From the NCBI RefSeq assembly GCF_005239225.2, contig NC_133293.1, positions 1 through 64,000 on the forward strand: 64,000 nt of DNA, given 5' to 3'. Positions 12,001 through 23,943 of this stretch are shown here, piece by piece. Below the pieces are notes generated by a model, which saw only the letters and a list, made by a program, of their open reading frames with translations, was not told the DNA's origin and ran no database searches. Every line of letters starts with the position of its first letter. The first letter of the stretch is position 1. The position numbers and the translations under genes were made by a program. The DNA comes from Populus alba. Lineage: Eukaryota; Streptophyta; Magnoliopsida; Malpighiales; Salicaceae.

Positions 12001-12844
12001 GAACATAGGGTTACCATTGATAGGGAGAGACCAAGATTCTTGGACAATAGGCGGGAAATCAATTCAGTCAGCCCATGCATTCAAGAATTTGAAAGAAGAT
12101 CTACGGGGATGGTTATAGCTCTGTAAGCTGTCAATACCATTATCGCACTGTTGGTCTGAAATAGTTCGAGGTTGGAAATTGGCATGTGCTGCAGGCCATG
12201 AAGAAAATAAACAAGGGTTGCCAAATATCCAGTCAAGTTTCTTTTGAATGGTATTATTTCCATGTTGTCCATTGTGCCATGAATACCTGAGACCTGTGTA
12301 TGGAACCTGTAGCAATTCGGACTGTGTAATGCACTTATGAAAATCATCTTGATAGCCAGGCCACTGTGTGTCCCCTCCCACACGATCATTGGCTTGCAGA
12401 ATGGCATTAAAATCACCTAACACTATCCATGGAATTACTGTTGCAGTTTGAGCTTCCTGATTAAGGTAGTCCCAAAGGGATAACCTGGCAGCTGGATCGT
12501 TGTGGCCATAAATAAATGTAATTCGAATGGGAGAAGAAGAGCTTACTTGAGTGACCTCACAAGTCAACCATTGTGAGGCTGACTGTATGCAGGTGAGGTT
12601 AACTTTCTGTGAATTCCATCCAACGAGGATTCGGCAAGTTGGTGAGGAATGAATGTTTGAGCAGTATTTCCAGTATGAAGGAGCAAGAAAATTGTTGTTC
12701 AACAGTAGGCAAGTTGGCTGCAGCTACCTTTGTTTCCAAGAGACCAAAAACATCAAGATTGTTGTTTTTTTCCCATTCTTGAGTATTTTTTTATTTGTTG
12801 AGGCCGTTGAGACCCCATATGTTCCAGCTTCCAACTATGAACAT
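9064..12844 (-). pseudogene. LINE ORF2 (endonuclease/reverse transcriptase), frameshifted
   Basis: ORF2 encodes the endonuclease and reverse transcriptase that carry out target-primed reverse transcription. The start ATG is at 12,842-12,844 (MFIVGSWNIWG). Endonuclease motifs follow, including GDFNAIL near 12,420. The SDH motif near 12,150 reads SDQ because of a local frameshift. The reverse transcriptase occupies 10,205-11,587 with the catalytic HLSFADDLMLF intact near 10,730. A zinc-finger region (zf-RVT, CxxC...HxxxH) lies near 9,480-9,660. Frame breaks occur near 12,702, 11,590-12,060 and 10,210-10,330. No RNase H domain follows. Confidence 0.9.
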
Positions 12845-12903
12845 TTATTTGGATAATATACACAGCAGGAAAATTAATGGCCCTTGGCCTCCTTTTAAGC
12901 GTT

Positions 12904-14217
12904 TTACGTACCACCCTTCTTTTTCCTAACTGTCTTAGGAGATGGAGAGGGGGATTGAGTCACAATGGCAGTATGGGGTGCTGAAGTTGGTGAAGGACCA
13001 CCCAATATTTCTATAGCAGTAGAGGATGTGTCACTAATGGTTCGTAAAGAATCCATTTTGCTTTCTACACATGCATGTGTAGTTAAGTGATGATGTTCAA
13101 AAGCAGAATTTTCATTATCTGCAGCTTGACTAGATTCATTGTCATCATCTAGCACCCGTGGATTATGCATTGGATCAGGGTTGATTTGTGGTTGTAATGG
13201 ATCAATGGTGATTTGTGGGAAAGGTGGAGGTGGAGACAGGAAAGGCAGGGATTGAGGGGAAAGGGGCTGCACCGGAATGGTTGTGGTGAGGGGGAAGGAT
13301 TTTGTGGTGGGTGTGCATATGTTTTCTGCTGGTAATGTATTTGGCTGGTCAGCGGGATCAGTTGTGGCTATAGCTGGAGGGATTAGTGTAGTTGGTTGGT
13401 TTGGTAAATAAGGTGAAGGCTGGTCAGTAGCGGCTGGTGAAATGGTTGGATTTGGAATTGATGGTGCAGGACAGGAGTGCCCAAAAACATTACATGTTCC
13501 ACAGCGTGATGGTTTCCATTCATATTCCACAGTAACAGTTATAGGTTCAGCAGATAAAGGACAATCTATATCAAATGTATGAATAAATGGCAGTGCAGCG
13601 TCAATTTCAACACACAATCTTGCATATTCTAACCTGGTGCAGCTGTAAGTGAGTTCATCACATGATAAGGGTCGGCCAACCATACTTGCAGATAGACTTA
13701 ATCCTTGTTTAGACCAAAGAGGAAAAGGGAGGCCATGAAGACGGATCCACACAGGCAAAGTGGATATTTTTCTTTTATCAAATTTAAACCGTGGATGCCA
13801 TTGCTGCAGGATTATGTTTTTTCCTCCAAACATCCATGTTCCCTTCTCTAGAACTGCATGCAATTCCTCTTCTGTTTTAAACCGAAATAACATGAAGCCA
13901 TTGGTTGTTGTCATAACATTCTCCAAGCCATATGGACGCCAGACTCTAGATGCAATTGCATTCACAGCATGAAAAGGCATTTTGAAGCCGGGAAAAAAAC
14001 CTACAATGCACCTGGTCCATTGTGATGTATTCTCCAAAAGCATCTGTTCTGTGATCTTAAGGCATTATCCAGCCGGTTGACGGGGTATGGAATCCAGTGT
14101 GAATCTTGTGCTAGAGTCGGATACCCTCACTCTATCAGCCCATGAAGTGGTGGCAGTGGCAGGTTTGGTGGCTTGTGTTTTGTTGGTTTGGTTTTTTGTG
14201 GTTTTGGTTGTTGACAT
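12904..14217 (-). pseudogene. LINE ORF1 with one in-frame stop
   Basis: DUF4283-type ORF1 protein. The ATG at 14,215-14,217 starts a Thr/Lys-rich N-terminus, then WADRVRVSDSS. A TAA at 14,065-14,067 interrupts the frame, and the remaining 379 residues are open. Visible are the DUF4283 core (about 14,040-13,520), a zinc-knuckle-like CGTCNVFGHSC near 13,480, a Pro-rich middle and a basic RKKKGG tail. It sits 60 bp upstream of ORF2 on the same transcript. One nonsense codon makes this copy non-functional unless read through. Confidence 0.88.
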
Positions 14218-14407
14218 GGTGAAGGAGGCTTAAGAAAACAATAGGAAAAGAAGCTAGGCAGAATTGCTTCGGTTAAAGGGTAGATCAAAGGTTGTGTAGT
14301 TTTTTGGCAATGAGATCAACGTTGATGGAGGTCACCGGCGGTCAGGCAGTGGGCACCAAGGTTCTTCTTCAAAGTCTCTCTCGGCAGCTTTGCTCTCACC
14401 ATTTTTT

Positions 14408-14492
14408 CCCTAAACCCTAAACCCTAAACCCCAAACCCCAAACCCTAAACCCCAAACCCGAAACCCGAAACCCGAAACCCTAAACCCTAAAC
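14408..14492 (+). repeat. Short telomeric array between LINE copies A and B
   Basis: About 85 bp of CCCTAAA, CCCCAAA and CCCGAAA units. It ends in CCCTAAAC right before the T run of LINE copy B. Confidence 0.92.
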
Positions 14493-14552
14493 TTTTTTTT
14501 AGAATAATGTAAGATATTTATAAATCAGAAATCGTTCAATACATAATTACGA

Positions 14553-14564
14553 GCGGTATACCCC
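14553..14564 (-). promoter_or_regulatory. Predicted 3'-UTR hairpin of LINE copy B
   Basis: On the sense strand this reads GGGG-TATA-CCGC. The stem keeps three of four pairs. It lies about 60 bp from the poly(A), as in the other copies. Confidence 0.4.
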
Positions 14565-14764
14565 AAGAGAAGAGAAATAAAACAGAGAGAACCGATTACG
14601 GTCCTACAGTAAAATAACAAAAAGAAGAAAGAGGTAATGCATGGACATTACGTGAACAAGATTAATTCATGCCAAATAAAACCAAAAGCTACGTGAATAG
14701 TTATGATGTTGTCATCGGAAAACAAAAAGTGCCTGCATCTTCATATTCAGGTCTGCTTTACCAC

Positions 14765-17700
14765 CTACGATTGTGCTGGTGGAGGAGGTTGAATATTTTG
14801 GATGCCCCATATGTCACATATATGTGCTGGAATGTTGATGTTAAATTCCATGGTTGCTAAGTATGTTCGAATCAGCTGGTAGACTTCCTCTGCAATTGTT
14901 AGAGCAGCTTTATACTGGTGGCTGAAAATTCTTGTGTTGCGCTCATACCACAGCAGATATACAGTTGTGGACAGCACTAAACGTGCTATAAGATGCTGGA
15001 TGTTAGTCTTCTTACAGTAGTTTGCAGTGGTCCAGCTTAGAAGATTCTGCCAAGGGAGATACGGCCAGTGTATGATTGCTTTAGCATTGATCGTTTGCCA
15101 CACAATTCTTCAGCATTAATTCTGCATGGGAATCTCTTCGTGACAGAAGGCCAGAAAATACCATACATAAGCTACTGTGGTTCAAAGGGCACATCCCACG
15201 ACAGTCTTTCATCCTGTGGCTTGCTAGTCTTGGTAGATTACATACTATGGATCGTCTGCAATCAACTGGCATTATAAGGAATGCAACATGCATTTTCTGT
15301 GGGCTCCAAACAGAAACACATGAGCATTTGTTTTTTGAATGCCAATTCTCAAGAATGACCCTTCCATAGGCAATGATCTGCAGACCATGGCTTTGGTTGA
15401 AAGGGTATGGAGCTCAATCGTGCATGCAGAGCTTGTGGGAAATCCCAATGTCCTTCCTTGATAATGTCAGAGACTTGTGCAGTCCAAGAGAGCCCTGTAG
15501 CCGTTAGTGTTCGCATAGAATATTCATCTATGAGCCTTTTGCCTTCTGGGAGCCAATAATCAAACCATAAAGAGGTTGAAGAGCCATTGCCAATTGCTGT
15601 GGTGAACCATCCCCTGCACCATTCACGACTCTGTATTATTTTTCGCCAGGACCAAGACGGGTTGGAAGGCATTGGGATGTGCCAGAATGATCGTCCACGT
15701 AGAAGATTAGCATGAATCCATGTTGCCCATATTGATTCCTTATCCGTGAGTAAATGCCATATATGCTTAAGTGTTGCCGCCCGGTTCCATGTTTTAATGT
15801 TTTTGACCCCTAATCCTCCCTCTTGCAGCGGATAGCATATTGCCTTCCATGCAACCTTCGCTCCTGTAGATGTGAGTGATGATCCTCTCCATAAGAAGGC
15901 GGCTAGAATGCTTTCTATCTTGGTGATGGTTGCACATGGCAGTATGAAGATTGAAGACCAATACACTTGGATTGAGAAAAGTACTGATTTGATTAGTTGA
16001 AGTCTTCCAGCGTATGTGAGGGATGATGAAGTCCACAATTTGATTCTCGTTGTAATCCTCTCCAACAGTGGAATACAATCTTTATGAGTTAACCGTGAGG
16101 ACAAGAGTGGAACTCCAAGATATTTCACAGGAAGCATGGTTTCTTGAATCCCAATTTGCTCAATAATGTTGATGCGCAGACGTCCATCGATACCTGACAG
16201 ATATAGTGAACTTTTTGCAAGGTTGATGCTGAGGCCCGATATATTAGAGAACTGCTGTAAGCTTTCCTTCATGATTAAGATGGAATTTAGATCAGCATGA
16301 CTGAATAGCATAAGATCATCTGCAAAACAAAGATGGGTTAGTTTTGTTGCTTTGCACCGCCAGTGGTATTTGTATGCACTGTGTTGGATTTTTTGCGGAA
16401 TTATTCCTCCCAAGCCTTCCATTGCCAACACAAATAAGTAAGGGGAGAGTGGATCACCCTGCCGAATGCCCCTTGTGCCGTGAAAGAAACCATGCATTTC
16501 TCCATTTATGTTGATGGTATAGTGGACTGTAGTAATGCATGTTGAAATCCAACGTATCATTGCAGGTGGGAGCCCTATAGCATGGAGTCCTGCAATTATG
16601 TAATCCAGTTTGACCGTATCAAACGCCTTCTTCAGGTCAACCTTTAAGGCACATCGGGCTGGCCCTTTGTTATGGTGATAATTATATAGCAACTCTTGAG
16701 TAAGGAGAATAGCATCAAAGATGTTTCGGCCAGGAAGAAAAGCAGATTGGGATGGTCCAATGACATCGACTAAAGCTGCCTTCAATCTGGTTACAAGCAA
16801 CTTAGAGATGCATTTATACAGGACATTACAGCAAGATATGGGTCTAAAGTCATGCATGCAGGATGGCTGCTCTTTTTTTGGCACTAATGCTACCCTAGTA
16901 GCATTTACACAGCGTGGTAGAGAATTAAATGAGAAAAAGAACCTGATTGCAGCAATAAAGTCAGCCTTAATAATGTCCCAGCTTTTCTTATAGAAAAGTG
17001 AATTGTAACCGTCTAGCCCCGGGGCCTTAGCATCAGGTATTGAGAATAATGCTGCCCTTATATCTTCATCAGTAATTGCCATGAGGGCTGCGACTTTGGA
17101 TTCATCTGTAATAGAGTTTGGGAAGAAACTAGTGATGTCTTCGGTCAACATGGGTTGTGGGGTTGAAAGCAGCTTCTCAAAATATGTTGAAGCCATCTTC
17201 CCTATTCCCTGTTGATCATGCACAATATTTCCTTCTTCATCGTGCAGGTTGTGGATTCTGTTCCTGACTTGCCGATGCAGTAATGACTTGTGGAAGAAGG
17301 TAGTATTTCGGTCACCAAGTTGCAGCCATTGGACTCTAGATTTTTGCTTGTAATAGGACTCCTCATCTTTACAGAGTTGCAGATAGGTAGATGTAAGTGA
17401 TCGTTCAGTAGCCATTGCAGTTGCTGATGTTGGGTGATTGTCAAGATGAACCTGTGCTGTTTCCCATTCTGCTTTGGCTTTGGAAACTCTATCTGTGATG
17501 CTGCTTGTATGTTGGAAGTGGAATTGCCTTAAAGTGGACTTCAATCTACGTAGTTTAGTAGTGAATTGGTACATAGGATTACCATTAACTGGAACTTGCC
17601 AAGAGGAAGTGACAGTTGGAAGAAAATCAATACGGTCAGCCCATATATTCAAGAATTTAAATGGGGAGTGTTGATGATGAGTGAGGCTGTGCAAGCTGAG

Positions 17701-18402
17701 GATCATAGCACTGTGGTCCGAAACATTACGAGCTTGAAAAGTTGCATGTGTGGCCGGCCAAGTAGAAAAAAGACTAGGGTTGCCAAAGACCCAGTCTAAT
17801 TTTTTCTGGATGGTATTACAACCATGCTGGCCATTGTGCCAGGTAAATTTGAGGCCTGTTGAAGGTGCTTGAAGGAGTTCTGCTTGGCTCATGCAAGAAG
17901 CAAAATCATCTTGGTGCCTAGGCCAATTACTGTCACCCTCGGTTCTATCTGCTGCTGATAGAATTGCATTGAAATCTCCCATAACAATCCAAGGGATATT
18001 GGAAGTTAGAGAGCTCTCATGTGCTATATAATTCCATAGAGTGTGGCGTTCAGCCGGAGTGTTGTGTCAATAAATGAATGTAATTCTGATGGGATTGGGT
18101 GTGTTATGGTTTGTTGCTTCACATGTTAACCATTATGATGCTGTGTGTAGACAAGTGAGGTTGAGCTTTTGTGCATTCCATCCAACAAGGATTCGGCAAG
18201 TTGGGGAGGAGGCTATATTAGAATGGAATTTCCAGTGAGAGGGAGCTAGGTTTGGTTGAAGTGCTGCAAGGTTTGCAGCTTCTATTTTGGTTTCTAAGAG
18301 GCCAAAGATATCAAGCTTGTGTTTTTGTGTCCATGCATGGACGGTTTTTTGTTTGTGGAGGCCATTAAGACCCCATATGTTCCAGCTTCCAACTATGAAC
18401 AT
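14765..18402 (-). pseudogene. LINE ORF2 (endonuclease/reverse transcriptase), two stops and an inversion
   Basis: The ATG at 18,400-18,402 starts MFIVGSWNIWGLNG. In-frame stops lie at 18,133-18,135 (a Gln codon in relatives) and near 18,067 (a Gly codon). After these, 877 codons are open (15,349-17,982), covering GDFNAIL, SDHSAM, the full reverse transcriptase with HLCFADDLMLF near 16,310 and the thumb region. The zf-RVT segment is inverted onto the + strand (15,103-15,351). The C-terminal 112 residues (14,765-15,103) resume on the minus strand. Reverse transcriptase motifs look preserved, but the protein as a whole cannot be made. Confidence 0.9.
15103..15351 (+). other. Inverted segment of LINE ORF2 (zf-RVT region)
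   Basis: Here the + strand, not the minus strand, reads as ORF2. An open frame from 15,109 encodes SAWESLRDRRPEN, then HIPRQSFILWLASLGRL, then CIFCGLQTETHEHLFF, which matches the zf-RVT region of copies A, C and D. Minus-strand homology stops at WKGHS on one side and resumes at VWQTINAKA on the other, so nothing is missing. Both borders carry ATTCTT in inverted orientation. Confidence 0.88.
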
Positions 18403-18425
18403 TTATTGAGAGGTAGTGAATTGGT

Positions 18426-19843
18426 TTGGGATTAATGGCCCCGGGCCTCCTTTTTCTTCCGACCCCCCTTCTTTTTCCTTACTGTTTTTGGGGAAGGGGA
18501 AGGGGAAGGGGAAGGGGATTGGACAATGCTGATGCTGATGGCAATAAGGCTGGGGGTGTGTCAGCCGTAGTCTCAATGGTAGCAGAGGATGATTCACTAA
18601 TTGTTCTTAGTGAATCCATTTTACTTTCTATGCATGCAATAGTATTGAGGACAGTAATGTGATGAGAGTCAAAGTTATGGCAATCAGTACCTGAGTCATT
18701 GCTTGAATCACACACTTCCATTACTGAGAGAATGGGAATTATGGTATCAGTAATGGACAAGGCATTGGTTGGAGGTTGGAGAGATGTGTGCTCGGCAGGA
18801 ATGGACTTTGTGGCAGGGGTTGGTGGCCTTGATGTGGGCTGTATTATGGATGGTAAAGGATGTGGTGAGACTGGGGAGGGCGAGGGAATTGGGTCGTGAA
18901 TGATGGCTGGATATTGTTGGGGGTTGACTGGTGGAGAGGATAGTGTGGTAGTGGCTTCAGGTGCTTCAAGCCGTGGGGGGGATTTGGCAGTGAAGTTGTT
19001 CGTGGAGATTGGTATGGAGGGTATGGTTGGGACTGGGGGAGATGGACAAGAGTGACCAAATACCTTGCACTTTTCACAATGAGTAGGCTTCCATTCATAA
19101 TCCACCGTGATCTTGATAGGCTCTGAGGATAGGGGACAATCAATGTCAAAGCTATGGACAAAGGGAAGATTTGCATCAACCTCAACACACAGCCGGGCAT
19201 ATTCTAGTCTTGTGCAGGTGTATGTTGATTCATCACAGGAGAGTGGTCTACCCACCATGCTCGCAGCCAAACTAAGTCCCTGCTTGGACCATAGAGGGAA
19301 TGGCAAGCCATGTAGCCGGATCCATACTGGTAAGGTGGATATCTTGCTTTTGTCAAATTGAAATCATGGGTGCCACTGTTGAAGAATAATATTCTTCCCA
19401 CCGAACATCCATGGCCCCTTCTCAATGACTGCATGCATCTCTTCTTCAGTCTTGAACCTAAATATCATGAAACCATTTGCAGTAGTCATTACTGTTTCAA
19501 GGCCACACGAACGCCATGCCTTGGTGGCAATGGTATTCACTGTATGATAAGGCAGTTTAAACCCTGGGATGAAACCTATCATGCATCTCATCCATTGGTC
19601 TTTGTTCTCCAGTAGGATTTGTTCTGAAATCTTGAGGCAGTGTCCCACCGGTTGCCTGGGAAGGGAATCCAGTGTGAAACGAGTGCTTGAGTCTGAAACT
19701 CGAACTCGATCTGCCCATGAAGTTTGGCTAGTAGAGGCTGTAGGTTTTTTTGTAGGGTTTTTTGGATTAGTCAAAACTGGTAGGCGCAAAGAAAGCAGAG
19801 TGGATGTGGAAGGGGGCTGCGCAGGGGGGTTGAGATGGGCCAT
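18426..19843 (-). pseudogene. LINE ORF1 with one stop and a C-terminal frameshift
   Basis: The ATG at 19,841-19,843 starts MAHLNPPAQPPS. A TGA at 19,364-19,366 replaces an Arg codon (HPRFQFD in relatives), a CpG-type transition. The frame then continues for 275 codons with the DUF4283 core, CEKCKVFGHSC near 19,060 and a Pro-rich linker. It slips in a GGGGAA microsatellite near 18,490, losing the basic KKKGGRKKK tail. Otherwise it is collinear with the ORF1 of copies A, C and D. Confidence 0.87.
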
Positions 19844-20078
19844 TGTTTGGTAAGGGTGGCTGAAAGCTTGCTTGTAGAATGTGACGGAGATGGAATGGAA
19901 AGCAATGGTGTTTTAGAATTCTGGTCGGTCAAAGTGTGGGGAAGATGACATGAGGCAGGAAGATGATGTGATCGGAGAAGAAGCTGAAAAACCGTGATCA
20001 TGGCAGAGGTTGCAAGATTTTTTCTTTCAGTCGCCTGTGGCAGCGTGCTCTCACCATGGTTTTTCCTCCCTCCCTCCC

Positions 20079-20385
20079 CTAAACCCTAAACCCTAAACCG
20101 TAAAACCCTCAACCCTCATCCCTCAACCCTGAACCCTGAACCCTCAACCCTAAAACCCTAAACCCTAAAAACCTCAACCCTAAACCCTAAACCTTAAACC
20201 CTAAACCCTAAACCCAAACCCAAAACCCAAACCCTAAAACCCTAAAACCCTAAACCCTAAACCCTAAACCTAAATCGTAACCCTAAACCCTTAAACCCCT
20301 AAACCCTAAACCCTAAACCCTAAAACCCTAAAACCCTAAACCCTAAAACCCTAAAACCCTAAACCCTAAACCCTAAACCCTAAAC
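20079..20385 (+). repeat. Telomeric array on a truncated LINE
   Basis: About 300 bp of CCCTAAA with CCCTCAA and CCCTAAAA variants. Its right end joins the interior of LINE copy C coding sequence with no poly(T), unlike every other LINE 3' junction here. Confidence 0.92.
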
Positions 20386-23300
20386 CGTAGCTGTTGTCGG
20401 TTGGTAAGCATTCTGGAAGACCCTATTGTTCCGTTCATGCCAAAGAAAATAGACAGTGGTGGAGAGAACTAGACGGGCAATCATATGAGTGATGTCTTTC
20501 TTCTTTGCATATGCTGTAGAGGCCTAATGTAATAGTTGATCCCAGTTGGTTGATGGCCATTGAATATGAGCTCGGTTGTTGATAGTAGTCCATACAGCCA
20601 CAGAGTATGAACATTGGAAAAACAGGTGGGCATGAGTCTCAATGTGCTGATCACATAACATGCAGGTGGCGCTTGCATTGATCCCCATTCTTTGCATTCT
20701 AGCCCCAGTATTTAGACGACCAATTGAGGCTAGCCACAGGATAAAAGATTGACGTGGGATACAACCGGCATACCATAGTATATGATGTATAGCAGTTTTT
20801 GGTTTTCTTTCACGTAAAAGTTCCCATGCAGAATCTATTGTGAAAGTTCCTGAAGGATGACCAGACCAGATATAATGATCCTTACTGCTAGTGTTAGGAG
20901 AAAAGTTGACTGCATTCCATGTTGCTTGTAGTTCGGGAACATTGCATGGGAATTGCCAGTGTTCACCGCATATGAGATCAGAAACCTTTGCTGTCCATGG
21001 TAATCCAGTAGCGGTGAGAAGTCTTATGGAGAATGTGTCAATAAGCCGCTTACCATCTGGGAGCCAGTAATCAAACCATAGGGAAGTAGAGGTGCCATTG
21101 CCAATGCATGAAGTGAACCAACCTTTGTACCATTCTCTGCACTGCAGTATTTTCCGCCAAGACCATGATGGACTGGATGGAACCTTGATATGCCAGAATG
21201 ATCGATGACGAAGATGAATTGTGTGTATCCAGGTTGCCCACACAGATTTAGTTCCCCCAAGTAGCCTCCATATGTGCTTCATAGTTGCTGCTTTATTCCA
21301 AGTTTTCAAACTCTTTAGTCCAAGGCCTCCTTCTTGTATCGGATAGGAAATGTTGAGCCAGGAAACTTTTGAGCCTTCAGAAGATAAAGATACGCCTTTC
21401 CAAAGAAAAGAAGCCATAATGCTTTCAATCTTTCGGATGGTTGCACATGGAAGTATGAACATTGTAAACCAATAGACTTGGATAGAAAAAAGAATTGATT
21501 TAATGAGTTGGAGTCGACCTGCATATGTTAAGGAAGCCGATGTCCATAGTTGAATTCTGGACGTGAGTCTCTCAATTAATGGGAGGCAATCCACATGAGT
21601 AAGTCTTGTGGATATTAGGGGAACACCAAGATATTTCACTGGAAGACAACCATGCTGGAATCCTAATTGTTGCTGAATACTGGATTGCATTTCCTCGGTT
21701 ACACCTGATAGATAAAGTGAGCTTTTGGAGTGGTTGATAGTGAGTCCTGACAAGTGAGAAAACTTGTCTAGACAGTCTTTGAGTATTCCAACAGAAAGGG
21801 TATCAGCATGGCAGAATAACATTAGATCATCTGCAAAACAAAGGTGAGTAATAGAATTGGGTTTGCATCACCAATGATATTTGAAGCTGGGATTCTGTGT
21901 TGCATCTTGTAGCAGCCCACTCAGCCCTTCCATTGCTAAGACAAAAAGATATGGAGAGAGTGGGTCGCCTTGTCTGAGCCCTCGTGTAGAATTGAAGAAG
22001 CCATGCATTTCCCCATTGATGTTAACTGTGTAGTGTGCTGTGGAGATGCATATTTGGATCCAGTTAATCATGCATTGTGGGATAGCAATGGCTTTTAATC
22101 CGGCTAAAATAAATTCCCATCTCACTGTATCAAATGCTTTCCTTAAATCAATCTTCATTGCACATTTGGCCGGTCCTGTGCTGAGATGGTTGTTATGCAT
22201 AAGTTCCTGAGTAAGCAGGATTGCATCTGAAATATTTCTTCCTAGCAAGAAGGCAGATTGTGAAATCCCAATGATCTCATCTAGAGCTTGCTTGATTCGG
22301 GAAACAATTATCTTGGGGATGCATTTATAGAGCACATTGCAATAAGAAATAGGGCAAAAATCATTCATGCTGGTTGGGTTTTCAACCTTTGGCACAAGAG
22401 CCAATCTAGTAGCATTGACACACCGTGGGAGAGAATTGTGAGTAAAGAAGTACCTGGTGGCAGCAATGAAGTCATCTCCAATAATGGACCAGCAAGTCTT
22501 GAAAAAGAAAGCATTGTAACCATCCGGTCCTGGAGCTTTGTTGTCAGGAATAGAGAAAAGTATTGTCTTTATCTCAGCATTACTTATGGGAAGGAGCATT
22601 GCAGAGGCAGAGGATGCAGAGATGGTGCCCGTATATAGTGGTGCAATGTCTTCTGTGAGTGGTGGCTGTGGAGTTGATAGAAGCTGTTCAAAGAAAGAAA
22701 CTGCCATCTTTCCCAATTCCTGCTGGTCATGTATCAGATTACCTGTATCATCTGTAAGGCTATAGATGTGATTCCTAACCTGTCGATGAAGTAAATATTT
22801 GTGGAAAAAGTTTGTATTTCTGTCACCCAGTTGAAGCCATTGGATTCTAGACTTTTGCCGAAAAAATGATTCCTCATCCTTACATAATTGCATGTAGTGG
22901 TGAGCTGTTGATCTTTCATTGGCCATAGCTTTTGTTGATGTTGGGTTAGCAGCTAGATTAGACTGAGCAGCATTTCATGCATCTCTAGATTGGATGACTC
23001 GGCTAGTAATGTGAGAGGTATGCTGTCGGTGGAATTGCTTAAGAGCAGTTTTGAGAAGACGCAGCTTGGTTGTGAATATATAGATGGGGGAACCTGTAAC
23101 TTGAGTGCTCCAGGAGGAAGTAACAGTGGCCATAAAATCATCTCTATCTGCCCATAGATTCAAAAATTTGAAAGGAACCTGTCTTTTGCAGCTCACTGGA
23201 TGAAGATTGAAGATCATAGCACTATGATTAGATATGTGGCGTGGCTGAAAAGTAGAGTGAGCTCCTGGCCATGTGGATAACAGGCATTGGTTACCGAAGA

Positions 23301-23913
23301 TCCAATCCAGTTTCTTCTGGATTGTATGAGTTCCATGCTGGCCATTGTGCCAAGTAAATCTTGGACCAGAATAAGGAATTTGGATGAGTTCTAACTGACG
23401 AATGCAATGCTTGAAATCATCTTAGTGTCTATACCATTGCATGTCCCCTCCTACTCGGTCATCAGTGTGTAAAATGGCATTAAAATCCCCCATCACAAGC
23501 CAAGGGAATCCAGTATTAAGCGAACTTTCATGGCAGAGGTGTTTCCAAAGAAGAGTTCTTTCAGCAGGAGTATTATGATTATAAATGAAGGTGATTTTGA
23601 GAGGCTGAGTGAGAGAAGGGGCAGTAACCTTACACGAAAGCCACTGGGGAGAGGAGTTTTCATAAGTGAGGCTGACTTTTTGAGAATTCCAACCTACTAA
23701 AATACGGCAAGGGGAAGTGGAATGGATGTTGGAGATAAATTGCCATTGTGTAGGGGCCAGAGCAGCTTCTGCTGCAGCTAAGTTGGCGCCCTCTATCTTG
23801 GTTTCAAGTAAGCCAAAAATGTCAAGATCATTTTTTTGTGTCCATTCACGGACAGTTTTTTGTTTATTGGGGCTATTAAGACCCCATGTGTTCCAGCTAC
23901 CTATATTAAACAT
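20386..23913 (-). pseudogene. LINE ORF2 in one frame with four nonsense codons, 3'-truncated
   Basis: The ATG at 23,911-23,913 starts MFNIGSWNTWG. The whole remaining frame is continuous apart from stops at 23,422-23,424 (Gln in relatives), 22,975-22,977 (Trp), 21,868-21,870 (Arg) and 20,524-20,526 (Trp). All can arise by C-to-T or G-to-A change. GDFNAIL and HLCFADDLMLF remain, but SDH has become SNH near 23,225. zf-RVT is present (CMLCDQHIETHAH near 20,650). The absence of frameshifts suggests a fairly young copy inactivated mainly by cytosine deamination. Confidence 0.9.
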
Positions 23914-23943
23914 AAATGTAAAAATTAAGAGACAACAACAAGA

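Larger units (their letters stand above)
8891..14407 (-). mobile_element. Telomere-inserted L1-type LINE, copy A (5.5 kb)
   Basis: Full-length minus-strand LINE with T9 (8,891-8,899) after CCCTAAAC. It has a 3' hairpin at 8,953-8,964, a broken ORF2 (9,064-12,844), ORF1 (12,904-14,217) with one stop codon, and a short 5' UTR ending in an A-rich start that abuts CCCTAAA at 14,408. ORF order, the AP-endonuclease plus reverse transcriptase plus zf-RVT layout and the DUF4283 ORF1 are those of the plant L1 clade. Confidence 0.93.
14493..20078 (-). mobile_element. Telomere-inserted L1-type LINE, copy B (5.6 kb, internal inversion)
   Basis: Minus-strand LINE with T8 (14,493-14,500) after CCCTAAAC and a 3' hairpin region at 14,553-14,564. 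ORF2 spans 14,765-18,402 and ORF1 18,426-19,843. The 5' end runs into a CCCTCCCTCCC tract and CCCTAAA at about 20,078. About 250 bp within the ORF2 C-terminal region (15,103-15,351) is inverted. It is otherwise collinear with copies A, C and D. Confidence 0.93.
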
